Position numbers and translations under genes: made by a program. This document shows positions 17,262-24,815 of a DNA stretch of 45,470 nt, one piece after another (within the stretch, counting starts at the first letter, position 1; each line of letters begins with the position of its first letter). The notes beneath the pieces were generated by a model. The model saw only the letters and a list, made by a program, of their open reading frames with translations. It was not told the origin of the DNA and made no database searches. Location of the stretch: NCBI GenBank assembly GCA_014762505.1, contig JABURS010000013.1, positions 1 to 45,470 on the forward strand, in the 5' to 3' direction. This DNA comes from Chromatiales bacterium. Its GTDB lineage: Bacteria > Pseudomonadota > Gammaproteobacteria > SpSt-1174.

Positions 17262-18332
17262 TCACCCCTGTTCCGTGGTCTTTTTCTGCTTGGCCTTCGA
17301 CATGGCGGCCACGCCGATGCCGACGGCCGCACCCGCCACCGCCGCGGCGGCGATGCCCTCGGCCGACCCCCAGTTGCCGCTGGACAGCGGCGCGTAGAAG
17401 CTGCCCTTGTCCCAGAAGTCCGGTTCCGAGCAGCCGATGCAGCCATGCCCGGACTGGATGGGGAAGGTGAGGTTCTGGTTCCATTTCACCGTGGCGCAGG
17501 CGTTGTAGGTGGTCGGCCCCTTGCAGCCGAGCTCGTACAGACACCAGCCCTGGCGCGCGCCCTCGTCGTCGAAGCTCTTGGCGAACTTGCCCTGGTCGTA
17601 GAAGGTGCGGCGATAGCAGCGGTCGTGGATGGAGTCGCCGAAGAAGGCCAGCGGACGCTTGAGGTGATCCACCTCGGGCAGCTTGCCGAAGGTGAGGAAG
17701 TTGGCGATCACGCCGGTCATCACCTCGGGGATGGGCGGACAGCCCGGCACGTTGACGATGGGCTTGTCGGTGATGATGTCCTGCACCGCGGCCGCGCCCG
17801 TCGGGTTCGGGTTGGCCTTGGGGATGCCGCCGAAGGCCGCGCAGGTGCCCACCGTGATGATGGCGGCCGCGCCCTCGGCCACGTGCTTCAGGGTCTGCAG
17901 GTTGGTCTCGCCGGCGACGGTGGAGTACACGCCGTCGTCCTTCAGCGGGATGGAGCCGTCGACCACCACCAGATACTTGCCCCAGTTCTCCTTCATGGCG
18001 ATCTCGCGCGCCTCCTCCACCTGGTGGCCGGCGGCGGCCTGCAGGGTGTGCTGGTAGTCCAGCGAGATGAAGTCGAAGATCAGCGACTCGATGGAGGGGG
18101 CATAGGAGCGGGTGATGGACTCGACGCAGCCGGTGCATTCCTGGAAGGACAGCCAGATCACCGACTGGCGTCGCGCCTTGGCCAGTGCCTCGGCCATCAC
18201 CGGGGCCATGGAGGCCGGCAGGGCCATGGCCGAGGCCACGGCGGTACAGAACTTGAGGAAGCTGCGCCGGCTCATGCCGCGCCGGCTGAGTTCCTCACCC
18301 AGGGTTTCGGGAAGTTTCTTCTTGTCGTTCAT
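17262..18332 (-). CDS. hynS: [NiFe]-hydrogenase small subunit (HynS), Tat-exported
   Basis: A 356-residue electron-transferring subunit with three Fe-S clusters. A twin-arginine signal is present (SRRSFLKFC, Arg22-Arg23) with hydrophobic stretch to about residue 48, so the HynSL dimer is exported folded through Tat. The proximal cluster begins with ECTGC (Cys66, Cys69), continued by GTCAAFGG and PGCPP; the distal part includes RCYRR, GWCLYELGCKGP and CATVKWN with SGHGCIGCSEPDFWD. A C-terminal hydrophobic helix (about 325-345, AAAAVAGAAVGIGVAAM) with a Lys-rich tail anchors it to the membrane. A GGAGG ribosome site precedes the ATG. It opens the hynS-isp1-isp2-hynL block. Confidence 0.97.
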   Translation of the reverse strand: MNDKKKLPETLGEELSRRGMSRRSFLKFCTAVASAMALPASMAPVMAEALAKARRQSVIWLSFQECTGCVESITRSYAPSIESLIFDFISLDYQHTLQAAAGHQVEEAREIAMKENWGKYLVVVDGSIPLKDDGVYSTVAGETNLQTLKHVAEGAAAIITVGTCAAFGGIPKANPNPTGAAAVQDIITDKPIVNVPGCPPIPEVMTGVIANFLTFGKLPEVDHLKRPLAFFGDSIHDRCYRRTFYDQGKFAKSFDDEGARQGWCLYELGCKGPTTYNACATVKWNQNLTFPIQSGHGCIGCSEPDFWDKGSFYAPLSSGNWGSAEGIAAAAVAGAAVGIGVAAMSKAKQKKTTEQG

Positions 18333-18365
18333 ACCCGCCTCCGTATAGCCGGTACTGATCAGGAT

Positions 18366-18800
18366 TCAGTCTGCTGGATGATCGCCTTCCAGTGCAGCGG
18401 CCAGGCGCGTCGCGGCGCCGGCGATGTCGTCCACGTGTGCCGGCAGCATGGCCGGCGCCGGGGCGATCTCCACCTGCTCGATGGCCGTGGCGCCGAGCAG
18501 GTTCTGGTATTCCACCCACCACACGCCGGCATAGGCCGTCTCGTGGATGGCGGTCGGGCCGGCGGCCTCGACCTGGACCGTCACCTCGCCCTGCCCCAGC
18601 GCCTCGCGCAGCTGGCGGCGGTCGGCACCGGTCAAGGGCAGGCTGGCCAGGTCGATCACGTGGGTTTCGCCCCGGTCACGCAGGGCCTCGAGGTGCTGGT
18701 GGATCTCGCGCAGGACGGCATCCGCCATGCCCGTGAGCGCGTCGTCCGGGACAAAGCCGCCGGACTCCACCTTCACGCCGATATCCGCCAGGCCGCTCAT
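18366..18800 (-). CDS. HupH C-terminal domain protein (hydrogenase assembly, HyaF/HoxQ-like)
   Basis: A 144-residue assembly factor consisting of only one HupH-C domain, whereas HyaF/HupH/HoxQ proteins usually carry two in about 280 residues. Signatures are the helix LREIHQHLEALRDRGETHVIDLASLPLT, GQGEVTVQVEAAGPTAIHET and the strand YAGVWWVEYQNLLG. In uptake hydrogenase operons HoxQ/HyaF-type proteins protect or help build Fe-S clusters of the small subunit, and the position immediately upstream of hynS fits this. The gene lies 13 bp after the protease gene and 33 bp before hynS. No HyaE/HoxO thioredoxin-like partner is seen nearby. Confidence 0.85.
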   Translation of the reverse strand: MSGLADIGVKVESGGFVPDDALTGMADAVLREIHQHLEALRDRGETHVIDLASLPLTGADRRQLREALGQGEVTVQVEAAGPTAIHETAYAGVWWVEYQNLLGATAIEQVEIAPAPAMLPAHVDDIAGAATRLAAALEGDHPAD

Positions 18801-18813
18801 GAGTCAGCCCCGC

Positions 18814-19314
18814 TCATGCCTGCCACCGTGCGATGAGTTGTTCGACCGCGCGGCAGGCCAGCGGGATGGCCGCGGCCACCGGCGCGGTGGGAAAGCTGCC
18901 CCAGTCGAAGTCGGCCGGCTGGATGCCGATCAGCGCGCGTCTTGCAGGCAGGTTGTCCTCCAGGCGCGCGATGGCCAGCAGGTCGTTGAGCGAGACCTCG
19001 TGCACGCTGCTCTTCTTGCCGGTGGCGATGAAGTCGTCCATGGCCTCACCCTCGAAGACCTGCACGGTGCCCGGTGCGGCATCGAGCTGGGCCGTGTCCA
19101 CCACGATGAGTGCGGCGGCCTCCTCGATGGGACCGGCGAGCGTAAAGCTCATGGTGCCGCCGTCCATGTAGTCGGCTTGCAGGGCGTCGGGGTCGTTGCG
19201 GGCGAGTTCTTCGATGACGTGCACACCCACGCCTTCGTCGGTGAGCAGGGTATTGCCCAGGCCCAGGACCAGTATCCTGCGGGTGACGGGCGACTGCGCG
19301 ATGGCAGGTTCCAA
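18814..19314 (-). CDS. hynD: Hydrogenase maturation protease (HynD/HupD family)
   Basis: Endopeptidase that removes the C-terminal extension of the large subunit after nickel insertion. Seen: VLGLGNTLLTDEGVGVHVIEEL with the nickel-sensing acidic residue (TDEG), MDGGTM, VVDTAQLDAAPG with the second acidic ligand, and the conserved histidine in SSVHEVSLNDLL. The preferred start is TTG at 19314 (166 residues), because GAGGG lies about seven bases upstream and family members begin just before RILVLGLGN. In-frame ATGs at 19404 and 19563 would add 30-83 residues of unlike composition with no ribosome site. It is the first gene of the minus-strand hydrogenase-ATPase block. Confidence 0.9.
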   Translation of the reverse strand: MEPAIAQSPVTRRILVLGLGNTLLTDEGVGVHVIEELARNDPDALQADYMDGGTMSFTLAGPIEEAAALIVVDTAQLDAAPGTVQVFEGEAMDDFIATGKKSSVHEVSLNDLLAIARLEDNLPARRALIGIQPADFDWGSFPTAPVAAAIPLACRAVEQLIARWQA

Positions 19315-19613
19315 GATGACATCCCTCGTGGCTTGTTCTTGTGAAGACCGCTGCTTTATTAGCGACTTCTTATTTTTCAATGTCTGATCATCATGGCCGA
19401 GCATAATGAAACTGTCGTGACATGGATAGCGCATCACGCACCGGGCATGACCCTGGTCAATCCATCGACAGACTCCGTTAAAAGGTAGACGCTTTCGCGT
19501 GTCCGTCAATGTATTCTGCTTCAACGTGTATGGACATACGTGTATTGCGTCTTGATCCGCCAACTGTCATCGTCTGTAATAACATCGTCACGTCACCCAG
19601 CGAGCATTGCGCC
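19315..19613. promoter_or_regulatory. Divergent regulatory region between hynD and hypC
   Basis: About 300 bp separates the hydrogenase structural block (minus) from the hyp operon (plus) and must hold both promoters. It is more AT-rich than its surroundings (for example 19360-19410). A good sigma-70 candidate faces hypC (19552-19580). No convincing minus-strand promoter or sigma-54 -24/-12 element was found by eye. Confidence 0.6.
19552..19580 (+). promoter_or_regulatory. Putative sigma-70 promoter of the hyp operon
   Basis: TTGATC (19552-19557), 17-bp spacer, TGTAAT (19575-19580). The boxes match consensus at four and five of six positions. Transcription would start near 19587, giving a leader of about 27 bases before hypC. 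Confidence 0.5.
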
Positions 19614-19844
19614 ATGTGTCTTGGAATTCCCATGCAGGTCATCGAGGTCGACGGCTACAACGCGCGCTGCGAAGCCAAGGGTGTGGAGCGCACCGTGAGC
19701 CTGTTCATGCTGCAGGACGAACCGGTACAGGCCGGCGAGTTCGTCATGGTGCATGTCGGCTACGCCATCCAGAAGATGACCGAGGAAGAGGCGCGCTCGG
19801 CCTGGGAGATCTACGACGAGATGCTCGCCCTGGAAGGGGGCTGA
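19614..19844 (+). CDS. hypC: Hydrogenase maturation chaperone HypC
   Basis: A 76-residue chaperone that, with HypD, carries the Fe(CN)2CO unit to the large-subunit precursor. The start ATG 19614 gives the invariant MCLGIP N-terminus, whose Cys2 binds the iron group; the open frame upstream of it is not part of the protein. Further features are the beta-barrel sequence VIEVDGYNARCEAKGVERTV and AGEFVMVHVGYAIQKMTEEEA, then a C-terminal helix. Length is normal for the family (70-95). It opens hypCABDFE and is followed 2 bp later by hypA. Confidence 0.96.
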   Translation: MCLGIPMQVIEVDGYNARCEAKGVERTVSLFMLQDEPVQAGEFVMVHVGYAIQKMTEEEARSAWEIYDEMLALEGG

Positions 19845-19846
19845 GC

Positions 19847-20230
19847 GTGCACGAGCTGTCGGTATGCCAGTCGGTGATCAGCCAGGTGGAACAGATCGCG
19901 CGTACGCACGGGGCCAAAGCTGTGAGTCTCGTACAGCTTTCCATCGGGCCGCTCTCCGGCGTGGAACCCGCCCTGCTCGCCCAGGCCTTTCCCATCGCCC
20001 AGGCGGGCACCCTGGCCGAGGGCGCCGCGCTGGAACTCGAGAGCCTGCCCATCCGTGTACGCTGCCGCAGCTGCAACGCGGAGTCGGATGCCACGGCCAA
20101 CCGGCTGCTCTGCGGTGCCTGCGGCGACTGGCAGACCACCATCATCAGCGGCGACGAACTGCTGCTGACCCGCGTCGAACTCATTACCGAAAACGCACAC
20201 GACACGGCAAAGGAGTCCGCCCATGTGTGA
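19847..20230 (+). CDS. hypA: Hydrogenase nickel-insertion protein HypA
   Basis: A 127-residue Ni metallochaperone. The GTG start at 19847 gives the invariant (M)HELSV, with the His2 nickel ligand. The zinc site is two CxxC motifs: CRSCNAES and LLCGACGDW at about residues 73-94. It works with HypB to insert nickel after the Fe(CN)2CO group is in place. The coding end overlaps the start of hypB by 8 bp. The C-terminal tail (ITENAHDTAKESAHV) is slightly longer than in many HypA proteins, probably because the frame runs into hypB. Nothing else is unusual. Confidence 0.95.
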   Translation: MHELSVCQSVISQVEQIARTHGAKAVSLVQLSIGPLSGVEPALLAQAFPIAQAGTLAEGAALELESLPIRVRCRSCNAESDATANRLLCGACGDWQTTIISGDELLLTRVELITENAHDTAKESAHV

Positions 20231-21086
20231 CACCTGTGGCTGCAACATCACCCCGGGCAACCGCCACCTGATCCAGCCCGGCGGCAAGCTCGCCCGCACC
20301 GACAACGGCAAGACCGCCGTCACCGTGCTGCAGGGCCTGCTCAGCGAGAACGACGTGCAGGCCACGCACAACCGCGCCCACTTCGACGGCCGCGGCATCC
20401 TGTGCATCAACCTCATGTCCTCGCCGGGCTCGGGCAAGACCGCCCTGCTCGAGGCCACCATCGAGGCGCTGGCGGGCGAGCTGAAGATCGCCGTGGTCGA
20501 GGGCGATCTCGAGACCGAGAACGACGCCGAGCGCATCCGCGCCAGGGGCGTGCCGGCCGTGCAGATCGCCACCGGCACCGCCTGTCACCTCGACGCCCAC
20601 ATGGTGCACGACGCACTGCATGCCCTGGAGCTCGACGGACTGGACATCGTCTTCATCGAGAACGTCGGCAACCTGGTCTGCCCGGCAAGCTTCGACCTCG
20701 GCCACCACCGCAACGTGACCCTGCTCTCGGTCACCGAGGGCGACGACAAGCCGGCCAAGTACCCGGTGATGTTCCGCGCCGCCGATCTCATGCTGCTGAC
20801 CAAGGCCGACCTGCTGCCGGTGCTCGACGACTTCAGCGTGGATGCCGCCACCACCGCGCTGCGGCACCTGGCCAATCCGGCCCCGGTGATCGAACTCTCC
20901 TCGCGCAACGGCGTGGGGCTGGATGCCTGGCTGGACTGGCTGCGCAGCGAACTCGCAGCACAGCGCCAGCGCCTGGACGACGGCCGGACCGCGCGCCCCG
21001 CGGTACAGGCCGACGGCGCCCGGCTGCATGGGGCCGATCCCGGCCACAGCCACGCCCATCACCACAGCCACGGGCACGCCGAATGA
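20223..21086 (+). CDS. hypB: Hydrogenase nickel GTPase HypB with C-terminal His-rich tail
   Basis: A 287-residue GTPase that drives nickel delivery to the hydrogenase precursor. The N-terminal MCDTCGC is the high-affinity Ni site of the E. coli type. The P-loop is SSPGSGKT (66-73); switch and base-recognition segments are EGDLETENDAERI and LLTKADLLP, and the metal site in the G domain is TACHLDAHMVHDAL (Cys and His). The protein ends with a His-rich tail (GHSHAHHHSHGHAE, about 274-287), whereas storage His-stretches in HypB are usually N-terminal, between the CxxCGC site and the G domain. It overlaps hypA by 8 bp and hypD by 4 bp (ATGA). Confidence 0.96.
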   Translation: MCDTCGCNITPGNRHLIQPGGKLARTDNGKTAVTVLQGLLSENDVQATHNRAHFDGRGILCINLMSSPGSGKTALLEATIEALAGELKIAVVEGDLETENDAERIRARGVPAVQIATGTACHLDAHMVHDALHALELDGLDIVFIENVGNLVCPASFDLGHHRNVTLLSVTEGDDKPAKYPVMFRAADLMLLTKADLLPVLDDFSVDAATTALRHLANPAPVIELSSRNGVGLDAWLDWLRSELAAQRQRLDDGRTARPAVQADGARLHGADPGHSHAHHHSHGHAE

Positions 21087-22189
21087 GCGCCGAGGCGCGC
21101 GACTGGCTGGAGCGCATCCGCTGCCTCGACCTGCCGCCGCGCATCCGCGTGATGAACGTCTGCGGCGGCCACGAGCGCTCCATCAGCATGGCCGGCCTGC
21201 GCAGCGCCCTGCCCGGCAACATCGAGCTCATCCCGGGGCCCGGCTGTCCGGTCTGCGTCTGCCCGGAAGAGGACATCTACCAGGCGATCCAGCTCGCCCT
21301 CAACGAGGACATCACCCTGGTGGCCTTCGGCGACATGCTGCGCGTGCCGGTGAACGTGCCCAGGGCCCAGGCCCGCTCACTGGTGGAGGCACAGGCCGCC
21401 GGCGCCGACATCCGTCCCGTCGCCTCGCCCACCGAGGCGGTGGCCATCGCCCGCGCACAGCCCGACCGGCCCGTAGTGTTCTTCGCCGCGGGCTTCGAGA
21501 CCACCACCGCGCCCGTGGCCGCCATGCTCGCCGAGGGCGTGCCCGACAACCTCTCGGTGCTGCTCTCCGCGCGCAAGACCTGGCCCGCCGTGGCCATGCT
21601 GCTGGACTCCGAGGCCCCGGGCTTCGACGCCCTCATCGCTCCCGGCCACGTCTCCACCATCATGGGCCCGGAGGAATGGGGCTTCGTGGTGGAACGGCAC
21701 GGCATCCCGGCGGCGGTGGCCGGTTTCTCCCCGGAGAGCCTGCTGGCCGCCACCTGGTCGGTGCTGCGCCAGCACATCGAGGGCCGGCACTTTCTCGACA
21801 ACTGCTACACCGGCGTGGCGCGCCCCGGCGGCAATCCCGCCGCCCAGCGCCAGCTCGATGCGGTGCTCGACGTGGTGGACGCCAACTGGCGCGGCGTGGG
21901 CGTGATCCCGGACTCCGGTTTCGAGCTCAACGCCTCCTACGCGAAGCACAACGCGCGCCTGCGCTACCCCTCCTACGAGGATGCCTCGCGCAAGCGCGCC
22001 GGCGAAATGCCGCCCGGCTGCGACTGCGCGCGCGTGGTGCTGGGCAAGATCTACCCCAACGAGTGCCGCCTCTACGGCAAGGCCTGCACGCCGCGCAACC
22101 CGGTCGGCCCCTGCATGGTCTCCGACGAAGGCGCCTGCCGCATCTGGTGGGCCAGTGGCGTGAGGGAAGCCAAACCCAGTGCCGCGTGA
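21083..22189 (+). CDS. hypD: Hydrogenase maturation protein HypD
   Basis: A 368-residue Fe-S scaffold where HypC, HypD and HypE assemble the Fe(CN)2CO group. Family motifs are intact: RVMNVCGGHERSI (iron-binding Cys), GPGCPVCVCPEEDI, FAAGFETTTAP, APGHVSTIMG and the C-terminal 4Fe-4S ligands GCDCARVVLGKIYPNECRLYG and ACTPRNPVGPCMVSDEGAC. The start ATG 21083 overlaps the hypB stop. Its end overlaps the hypF GTG start by 11 bp. The length agrees with the family (365-380), with no sign of damage. Confidence 0.97.
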   Translation: MSAEARDWLERIRCLDLPPRIRVMNVCGGHERSISMAGLRSALPGNIELIPGPGCPVCVCPEEDIYQAIQLALNEDITLVAFGDMLRVPVNVPRAQARSLVEAQAAGADIRPVASPTEAVAIARAQPDRPVVFFAAGFETTTAPVAAMLAEGVPDNLSVLLSARKTWPAVAMLLDSEAPGFDALIAPGHVSTIMGPEEWGFVVERHGIPAAVAGFSPESLLAATWSVLRQHIEGRHFLDNCYTGVARPGGNPAAQRQLDAVLDVVDANWRGVGVIPDSGFELNASYAKHNARLRYPSYEDASRKRAGEMPPGCDCARVVLGKIYPNECRLYGKACTPRNPVGPCMVSDEGACRIWWASGVREAKPSAA

Positions 22190-24509
22190 GACGCGCCGCT
22201 GGCGCATCGGCGGGCAGGTGCAGGGCGTGGGGTTCCGGCCCTTCGTCTATCGCGAGGCCCGCGCCCGCGGGCTCGCGGGCTACGTGCAGAACCGCAGCGG
22301 CGAGGTGCTGATCGAGGCCGGCGGCCCGGCCGGGGCGCTGGACGACCTGCTCGACCGCCTGCTCCATCACGCCCCGCCGCTGGCCCGTCCGCGGCTGGTC
22401 GAGACGGCCACCATCGCGCCCACCCCGGACAGGGACTTCGTCATCCGGCCCAGCGCGGCCGACGACACCCCGCGCATCCAGCTGCCGCCGGACTTCTTCA
22501 CCTGCGACGACTGCCTGGCCGAGCTCGCCGATCCCCACGCCCGTCGCCACCGCTACCCCTTCATCAACTGCACGCAGTGCGGGCCGCGCTACACCCTCAT
22601 CCGTTCGCTGCCCTACGACCGCCCCAACACGGCCATGGCGGACTTTGCCCTCTGCCCCGCCTGCCGGGCCGAATACGAGAACCCCGCCGACCGGCGCTTC
22701 CACGCCCAGCCGCTCGCCTGCCCCGACTGCGGGCCCACGCTCAGCTACCGCGAGGCGGGCGGGGAGATCACCGGCAACGCGGCCGCGCTCGCCGCCTGCG
22801 GCCGCGCGCTCGCGGCCGGCAGGATCGTGGCGGCCAAGGGCATCGGCGGCTACCACCTGCTCTGCGACGCCCGCAACCCGGCCGCCGTGGCGCGGCTGCG
22901 CGCGCGCAAGCACCGCCCGCACAAGCCGCTGGCCGTGCTGTTTCCCTGGGCCGGCGACGACGGCTTGGCCGTGCTTCGCCGCCACGCCGCGCCGGACGCG
23001 GCCGAGGCCGCCGCGCTCACCGGCCCCGAGCGGCCCATCGTGCTGGTCGCACTGACACCGGATCATGGGCTGGCGCCGGGCATCGCGTCGGGGCTTGCCG
23101 AGGTCGGCGCCATGCTGCCCTACAGCCCGCTGCATCATCTGCTCGCTGCAGACCACGGCGGCCCGCTGGTCGCCACCTCCGCCAACCGCTCGGGCGAGCC
23201 CGTGCTCACCGAGGCAGAGGCCGTGGAACAGCGCCTCGCCGAGGTGGCCGACGCCTTCCTGCATCACGACCGCCCCATCCTGCGCCCGGCCGACGACAGC
23301 GTCTGCCGCGTCATCGCCGGGCGCCCGCGCCGGCTGCGCCTCGGCCGCGGTCTCGCGCCGCTGGCGCTGGACCTGCCCCGCCCCGTGGCCTGCCCCACCC
23401 TCGCCGTCGGCGGTCACATGAAGAACACCGTCGCCCTGGCCTGGGATGACCGCCTGGTGGTCTCGCCGCACATCGGCGAACTCGACAGCCCGCGCGCCCT
23501 GGCCGTGTTCGAACAGGTGATCGACGACCTCTGTGCCCTCTACCACGTGCAGCCCGAACGCATCCTGCACGACGCCCACCCGGACTACGCCAGCACCCGC
23601 TGGGCCCGTGCGCGGGCCGCCGCGCGCGGTCTGCCGACGCTGGCCGTCCATCACCATCATGCCCACGCCGCCCTGCTCGCCGCCGAGCACCCGCAGGTGA
23701 CACGCTGGCTGGTCTTCACCTGGGACGGCACCGGCCTGGGCGAGGACGGCCACATCCAGGGCGGCGAGGCCCTGCTCGGCCGCCCCGGCGCCTGGCGGCG
23801 CGTCGCCAGCCTGCGCCCCTTCCGCCTGCCGGGCGGCGACCGTGCCGGTCGCGAGCCCTGGCGCGCCGCCGCCGCGCTCGTCTGGGAAGGCAGCCGGGAC
23901 TGGCAGCCGCCCAGGACCAACGCCGGGATCGATGCCGCACTCGCCCGCGCGGCCTGGCAGCGCGGCCTCAACACCCCCACCTCCACCGCCGTCGGCCGCC
24001 TGTTCGACGCCTGCGCCTCGCTGGCCGGCGTGCTGCACGAGGCCAGCCACGAGGCGCAGGGCCCCATGGCCTGGGAGGCCCTGGCCGCCGGCCACGCGGC
24101 CATGCCCGCCTCGCCCCTGCCCCTGGTGACCGACACCGATGGCCTGCTGCGCATCGACTGGGAACCCCTGGTGGACCTCGTGCAGGACGTGCGCCTGCCC
24201 CTGGCCGAGCGCAGCGCGCGCATGCACGACACGCTGTCCGAGACCCTCGTCGCCACCGCCCGGCGCCTGCGCGCCGAACACGGCGAGTTTGCCGTGGGCC
24301 TGAGCGGCGGCGTCTTCCTCAACCGCCGGCTCAGCGAGACCGTGCTCGCGCGCCTCAACGCGGAAGGCCTCACCGCGTTCCTGCCCGAGGTCGTGCCGTA
24401 CAACGACGCGGGGCTCAGCGTGGGGCAGGTGATGGAGGCGTCAGGCGTCGGGCGTCAGGCGGAAAGGCCAGGCGCCACAGAGGACACAGAGAAAAACGCG
24501 GGTTCGTAG
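22179..24509 (+). CDS. hypF: Carbamoyltransferase HypF (cyanide ligand synthesis), C-terminus extended by a repeat
   Basis: A 776-residue protein making the thiocarbamate precursor of CN- on HypE from carbamoyl phosphate and ATP. In order: an acylphosphatase-like domain (IGGQVQGVGFRPFVYREA), paired zinc fingers (CDDC, CTQC, CPAC, CPDC), a YrdC-like domain (RIVAAKGIGGYHLLCDA; KPLAVLF; ATSANRSGEPV) and a Kae1-like domain (VGGHMKNTVAL; HHHHAHAALLAAEH; WDGTGLGEDGHIQGGE; LSGGVFLNRRLSE). It starts at GTG 22179, overlapping hypD. The family normally ends just after DAGLSVGQV. Here about 22 extra residues (GVGRQAERPGATEDTEKNAG) are translated from repeat sequence, and the TAG stop lies in the repeat's GTAGGAG core. 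Activity is probably unaffected. Confidence 0.95.
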   Translation: MPRETRRWRIGGQVQGVGFRPFVYREARARGLAGYVQNRSGEVLIEAGGPAGALDDLLDRLLHHAPPLARPRLVETATIAPTPDRDFVIRPSAADDTPRIQLPPDFFTCDDCLAELADPHARRHRYPFINCTQCGPRYTLIRSLPYDRPNTAMADFALCPACRAEYENPADRRFHAQPLACPDCGPTLSYREAGGEITGNAAALAACGRALAAGRIVAAKGIGGYHLLCDARNPAAVARLRARKHRPHKPLAVLFPWAGDDGLAVLRRHAAPDAAEAAALTGPERPIVLVALTPDHGLAPGIASGLAEVGAMLPYSPLHHLLAADHGGPLVATSANRSGEPVLTEAEAVEQRLAEVADAFLHHDRPILRPADDSVCRVIAGRPRRLRLGRGLAPLALDLPRPVACPTLAVGGHMKNTVALAWDDRLVVSPHIGELDSPRALAVFEQVIDDLCALYHVQPERILHDAHPDYASTRWARARAAARGLPTLAVHHHHAHAALLAAEHPQVTRWLVFTWDGTGLGEDGHIQGGEALLGRPGAWRRVASLRPFRLPGGDRAGREPWRAAAALVWEGSRDWQPPRTNAGIDAALARAAWQRGLNTPTSTAVGRLFDACASLAGVLHEASHEAQGPMAWEALAAGHAAMPASPLPLVTDTDGLLRIDWEPLVDLVQDVRLPLAERSARMHDTLSETLVATARRLRAEHGEFAVGLSGGVFLNRRLSETVLARLNAEGLTAFLPEVVPYNDAGLSVGQVMEASGVGRQAERPGATEDTEKNAGS

Positions 24510-24575
24510 GAGCGCCGCAAGGCGCGATCAGGTGCCGGGCACCTCGCCTGCAGATGCACCGCGGCAGGCACGGCC
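24437..24575 (+). repeat. Composite dispersed repeat, copy A (incomplete)
   Basis: It begins with degenerate heptamers (GCGTCAG GCGTCGG GCGTCAG), then GCCACAGAGGACACAGAG (24474-24491), an A-rich spacer and the palindromic core GTAGGAGCG-CCGCAA-GGCGCGATC (24506-24530). The right-hand CTCTGTG...TGGC arm found in other copies is missing. It overlaps the last codons and the stop of hypF. Confidence 0.8.
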
Positions 24576-24583
24576 TATGTATG

Positions 24584-24757
24584 GCGTGAGGAGTCAGGCA
24601 AAAAGACAGGCGCCACAGAGGACACAGAGATCACAGAGAAAAACGGGGATTCGTAGGAGCGCTGCAAGGCGCGATCAAGGGATAGCATCATCGCCTGCTG
24701 CATCGCGACGGGCACGGCGACCCGCCCCCTCTGTGGACTCTGTGCCCTCTGTGGCAG
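24584..24757 (+). repeat. Composite dispersed repeat, copy B
   Basis: A leader GCGTGAGGAGTCAGGC is followed by the left arm GCCACAGAGGACACAGAG (24612-24629) and the right arm CTCTGTGCCCTCTGTGGC (24738-24755). The arms are inverted repeats matching at 17 of 18 positions. The inside holds GTAGGAGCG...GCGCGATC and CATCGCCTGCTG. It fills the gap between hypF and hypE; the 306 bp between these genes hold only copies A and B and about 60 bp without a recognisable signal. Confidence 0.85.
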
Positions 24758-24815
24758 ATCATGCGATTGATCCCAGACGATGAATTCGTACGCGAGAAAA
24801 AACCAGAAAACCAAC

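Noticed and set aside
19315-19613. Sigma-54 (-24/-12) promoter for the hydrogenase block
   Set aside because: No TGGCAC-N5-TTGC pattern was found on the minus strand by eye, so no claim is made.
22577-24281. Alternative frames over hypF, including a 784-residue minus-strand frame (21927-24281)
   Set aside because: They are shadows of hypD/hypF codon structure; His/Gly/Ala-rich products show no recognisable domain.
24612-24755. Insertion sequence with terminal inverted repeats
   Set aside because: At 144-158 bp the elements encode no transposase, and I saw no target duplications. They are treated as non-autonomous repeats.
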